Assembly: GCA_019925795.1 (NCBI GenBank)
Contig: CM034303.1
Location: 55,723,931-55,787,930, forward strand
Direction: 5' to 3'
From: Dendrobium chrysotoxum
Taxonomy: Eukaryota; Streptophyta; Magnoliopsida; Asparagales; Orchidaceae
Length of the DNA: 64,000 nucleotides
The position numbers and the translations under genes were made by a program. The notes under the pieces were generated by a model that saw only the letters and a list, made by a program, of their open reading frames with translations, ran no database searches and had not been told where the DNA came from. Positions 59,990 through 64,000 of the stretch are shown piece by piece (positions within the stretch are counted from its first letter, which is position 1; every line of letters starts with the position of its first letter).

Positions 59990-61650
59990 AGCCCTTACTT
60001 AAGGACTAGATAACAAAAATGTTATAAGATCTGTTTGTAACCCAGGATGAGCAACAACCGTTTGTTCTACAGCATTAGATGCAACCAAATCCTTACACGA
60101 AGACTGATTACCCATATTATCCAGAATATTGCAGTTAATAAAAGAAGGAACAGATACCGTCTCTTCAGTTATTGGTTTAAGAAATTCTTTAGCTAAGGAG
60201 TCTTGAATAAAACAAGAGCTGATCCCTGAATATTAATAGACACAACCTTTCTAGCAGAAGGTCTACCCATAGCAGTATTAAATTTCTTTTTCCCAAATTT
60301 GACATGGATCCATGACCCATACTTAGAATTATTTTCACCAATAAAAGATTCAGCAACTTCAGAATTTATAACATCTGAATTTGATTTCTCTATTCCAGAA
60401 GAACCACTGTCATGCCCAGAACTAGCATCTACACAATCATACTCTCTATGGCCAATTCTACCACATTTGAAGCAAAAAGAAGATATTTTTTCATATTCAA
60501 AATTTTGAAAAAATCGGCCATACAAACCTTCAACCCAAACCCCTAATAGAAGTTGCTTATCTAGCATGATACGAACACAAACTCTTACATATTCTCTCCT
60601 TCCCCATTGAAATATGTTACCATCAATCATTAACAGTAAACCAACCTTCGAAGCTATCCTTGAAACATTAATCTCATCCCAACAATGCAAGGGAAGATTA
60701 GGCATTCTAATCCAAATTGGAGATGACAAACCCTTCAAAGATGAAGGTGATAAATTAGGAGACCATTTATCTAGACCAATAATATGCCCACAAACATACC
60801 ATGGTCCACCGCTCAAGATCGATTCAACTAATTCTGAAGCTTGGAAAGAGCAAAGAATCCAACCCAATCCAAGAATTATTATATGAAATTGACCAAATTG
60901 TTTTCACTGTTTACGTAATTCATAACTAATTAAATGCAATGGAATATTAAATCCAAATACTTTCACCACCAAAGTATTTCGAAGTCTCTTTGATATTAGA
61001 CCGATTTCTCCATGCGCTGCGACTATTAAGATGATCATCAATCTTCTACAAATCAACCTCATCCTTCTTTCCATTTAATCCAAGACACCCTTCTTCTATA
61101 GCAATACCACTATCAGCAGACTGAAGATTATTCAGATTAGAATTATTAAGGAAACTAGATTCCAATAGATCATCTTTAGCCAAAGCATCCCCATTACTTC
61201 TCAAACCAGAAGATAATTTGGCATTACAAAAACGATTGAAAAATAATTTTATACCAGACTACGACAAGGCTTCTAAATCGTTTGTAGCAGACGAAAAATT
61301 CACAGGTTTAAAAATATTATTCCCAGAAGATCGATGATTATCAATCTCAGTAATAACATTTTTCCCTTTACCAGAGATGACAAGATCCTTCTTATCAGAA
61401 CAAGAAGATCCCTCCCGGATAACTAACGGAGCACCTTTGACATAAGGAGGAACCGAAGACACATTGGAAATACCAAATATGTTATTTAAACTTGAAGCAG
61501 CCAGAAGGTTAGAAACACCCTGATGGTCAACAATCAATGGAGAGGTGGCAGCAGATAGCCGGCGACCATCTGCGGCCAGACTAAAAGAACCAGAGGAAAA
61601 AATAGAAGCAGGGAATTCAAAATGGATGGAAGCGGGGACATTCAACTAGT
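59990..61650 (-). mobile_element. L1-type LINE remnant (ORF1 region)
   Basis: Minus strand. It comprises a Ser-rich N-terminal segment (61645-61259), a damaged stretch, then a DUF4283-like and zinc-knuckle region (60867-60193), followed by an ORF1 tail to about 59990. No endonuclease or reverse transcriptase follows, so only the ORF1 part remains. Confidence 0.75.
60193..60867 (-). pseudogene. L1 ORF1-like protein, zf-CCHC
   Basis: 224 codons. ESILSGGPWYVCGHIIGLDK and the IWIRMPNLPLHCWDE segment are typical of plant L1 ORF1 (DUF4283 domain). A CCHC knuckle, CFKCGRIGHREYDC (C132, C135, H140, C145), follows. In the family this is a nucleic-acid-binding chaperone of the LINE RNP. The first ATG is internal to the ancestral ORF; upstream frames are broken by stops. 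Confidence 0.82.
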
Positions 61651-61739
61651 TGTCAAGAGAAGCAAATTAAAATTTTCCGTCACCCCTGCTATAATTATAA
61701 AAATGGAACCAGGGAAATCATTGGCAATGGAATTTGATA

Positions 61740-63050
61740 GGTAAAAATAGTTAAAATTTAAAGATAGGTTGTCAAGAAAAGCAAATTAAAATTCTATAAT
61801 TAAAACAAAATAGTATCAAATAAAATGTTGATTTCAATAAAAAAGATAGTTGCATATGTTTTAAAGACTCTAAAAATAGACATAAATAAGAGGTCTTCAA
61901 TCGAGAGAGGAGATATAAGGATTATAAAGGAAATAATATGTGCTTTAAGAGAGATAAAAAGTGCATTCCATTGAGATATAGTAATTGCAAGGTAGAGACA
62001 TTGTAGAGCAAGTACTTAGCAAATCAAAAGCAACAAATATTAGTAATTTATATAATAATAGGTAGGCACCAAAGAAAACAAAAGGTGATATACAACTAAG
62101 ACATGGGATAGAGATCTTTTCTATCAAATTAGATGCATTAAAAATGATGATAATATGATCTTAATTAAAAATGAATATACCAAGGTAAAGAAGGAAATAA
62201 TATTTTGAAAATTTATTAAATAAGAGTTTTAAGGAAAAGTCTTTTTTCAAAGAGTAATAACAGAATAATTGATACTTTGGATCCATATGAGATATCAATT
62301 GATATTTGGAGAGTAATGGGTGTTACTTGAGTAGTTTGGTTAATAAATATTTTCAATATAAAGTATAAAAACTAAGAGGATGCCAATGATTGGAGAACAA
62401 ACAAATTTTAACCAATATTCAATAATAAAATAGATACTTGAGGTGATAATAATTAAAAGGGAATCTAACTTGTGACTTATAAAAGAAGTAGCGAGACAGG
62501 TAAATGAAACATATACTTAGATTAATTACATCGATGTCAAAAAACCAATTCAATTTTATGGTAGACAAATCTACTATGGATGTAACTCTTGTGCTACGAT
62601 AACTATTAACATTTTTTTTATCGATCTTGAAAATACAATCGAGTGCCGCTAGCATTAATAAGGTGTGTATTATATCTTTCAAAGATATATGAAAGTTATT
62701 AAAGGCATATATGAACTAGTACTAAAAGTAGAAGTGGCAAATAGTTTAATTTCTCACCAAAATTATATCAAGAATCAGCATTAAGTACGTGTTTTTATAT
62801 AATGGTTATGGAGAATCATACAAAAGATATTAAAGTGAGATACCTTGATGTATGTTATTCATAGATGAGTCTTTATTAAAATAAAATAAAATAAAAAGTT
62901 AGAATAGTGGAGAAAATATATTTAATTACTATCTTGGAAATTTTTATTTTGGAGTTCAAAGGCAAAGCAGTTACCATCATACAAATGGAAAACTAGAAAC
63001 TCAAATGATAGAAATTTGAAAGTATACCAAGTTGAAAGCATAGAAAGTGT
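61740..63050 (+). mobile_element. Second RTE-type LINE remnant, highly decayed
   Basis: No long frame survives, but short stretches in changing frames follow the order of the copy at 15.1-17.4 kb: a LYNRL..KEG-like stretch (about 62040-62090), QIRCIKNDD (about 62125), KRMPxxWR-like (about 62375), NFMVDKSTMD (about 62550), FIDLENTIE (about 62615), YMKVIKGIYE (about 62690) and ALSxCFYIMVMExHTKDI (about 62780). Same strand as the first copy. Confidence 0.65.
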
Positions 63051-64000
63051 TGATATACATGATTTGTATCGGTGTATTTTATTTCAGTTTATTTTGTTGC
63101 GTGTAAAGCGTGTCTATTATGTCAACTCATATACAAATGGAATATGTTCTATGGTATTTTGAAAAGTTTATTAGATTTAACTCTTGACTATATCATTCAA
63201 CTAAGCCCATAGACTTCCATTTAGCAAATATGAAGTTCATAAAAGTTACGAAGAATTGCTACAACTCCACTGACATTGTTGTTCAAGAAATTGTCCCCAC
63301 AGTAATGTAGTTGATATGTTTGCTAATACTCTTATGCCTTTCTCGCTACTGTGTTGTCCCTATGCTACTATATTTTTACCATTTATAGAGTTTTCACGCC
63401 TCTGTGATGTTATTGCTTTGTTGTTTCCCATTGTCAATGACTTTGCCACTACTTTAGTCCTACTATTCGCTGGGTTGTATTACCACCCTTATTGCCATGC
63501 TAGCTAAATTGATTTATTGCCTCTACTACTTGTCTTGCATGCTTATTTATTGTTACCCCTAATGAATTTGATCCTAGCAACAATTTTGCCTTATTTTTAC
63601 AATTTAGCATGCTGCCATTCTATCACCCCTTCAGTTGTGATAAATTGCTTCCTATTTTGCTAGTGGAATTTATGAAAAATGTTTGGAATCCCTATTGGAT
63701 TTATGAAAAACTATTGGTGTGAGATCTCGATATATTTTGCATAACTTATTATTTTGGGTCCTTGAAACCTATAAGAAGACCTCTCGTTGAATAGTGATAA
63801 TTTTTCTAATATCTCCATCTCGAGTGTGTACTTGTTCGATGTATGTTATTTGACTGCCGGATAAGTGTTGATGATTAATTCTAGGGGGAGACTCCTTATA
63901 TCGGCATGAAGCTTTGTTCTTTTTGCTTTGGGATGATGTTTATCCTTATTCTTACCTTTTAAACTATTTAGTCATTGGCTCTACATGGTAATTGAAATTT

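Larger units (their letters stand above)
51081..64000. other. Region upstream of the most 5' exon found (open intron or 5' flank)
   Basis: The exon at 50636-51080 starts inside a codon, so this region begins as an intron. I searched both strands by eye for the conserved N-terminal strings of DExH14 and found none. Contents are listed separately. Stretches 51660-52335, 52590-53160, 54520-55055, 58480-59980 and 63050-64000 contain no gene I can support. Confidence 0.6.

Overview
This is flowering-plant nuclear DNA: AT-rich, with GT-AG introns, LTR retrotransposons primed by initiator tRNA-Met, L1- and RTE-type LINEs, MITE-like elements and a 5S-derived sequence. It holds one recognisable host gene. 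That gene is on the minus strand and runs through both edges of the informative region. It encodes the Ski2-like tandem-cassette RNA helicase DExH14, the plant relative of human ASCC3 and yeast Slh1. I could place 31 coding exons (2830-51080) that join in frame to about 1342 residues. They cover the region N-terminal to cassette 1, helicase cassette 1, the first Sec63 unit, and cassette 2 up to motif III. The first exons (roughly 120 residues) and the last part of the protein (roughly 650 residues) lie outside the window or were not found.

The exons sit in six clusters: 46.8-51.1, 37.0-37.5, 28.3-28.6, 17.8-20.1, 9.65-10.95 and 2.8-2.9 kb. The five introns between clusters are 6.7-9.4 kb and are filled with mobile elements. 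Four of these introns carry long-LTR (1.7-2.1 kb) Ty3/gypsy-type copies of one superfamily: a broken LTR at 6.48-8.18 kb, a complete non-autonomous element at 20.94-28.16 kb with perfect target duplications, a rearranged reverse copy at 32.46-35.28 kb, a solo LTR at 38.56-40.42 kb with perfect target duplications, and an LTR with a short internal stub ending at 43.88 kb. The fifth large intron (10.9-17.8 kb) holds repeats and a decayed RTE LINE. A 5S-rRNA-derived, Cassandra-like sequence lies at 31.0-31.1 kb. No visible exon is broken.

The right 13 kb (51.1-64 kb) has no exon that I can see. It holds two MITE-like elements, a GC-rich block with short repeats (53.2-54.3 kb), an array of short hairpins (55.06-57.86 kb), a dispersed repeat also present at the left edge, an L1 ORF1 remnant (minus strand) and a second decayed RTE LINE.

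The most unusual structures are: (1) the hairpin array at 55.06-57.86 kb, where stems change between repeat units but stay complementary; (2) the repeated GYTGTCC motif in the transcribed 3' part of the LTRs and the leader of the gypsy family; and (3) a coding-like segment inside two LTRs whose differences fall mostly at third codon positions. All coordinates and splice sites were read by eye; no alignment or database search was run.
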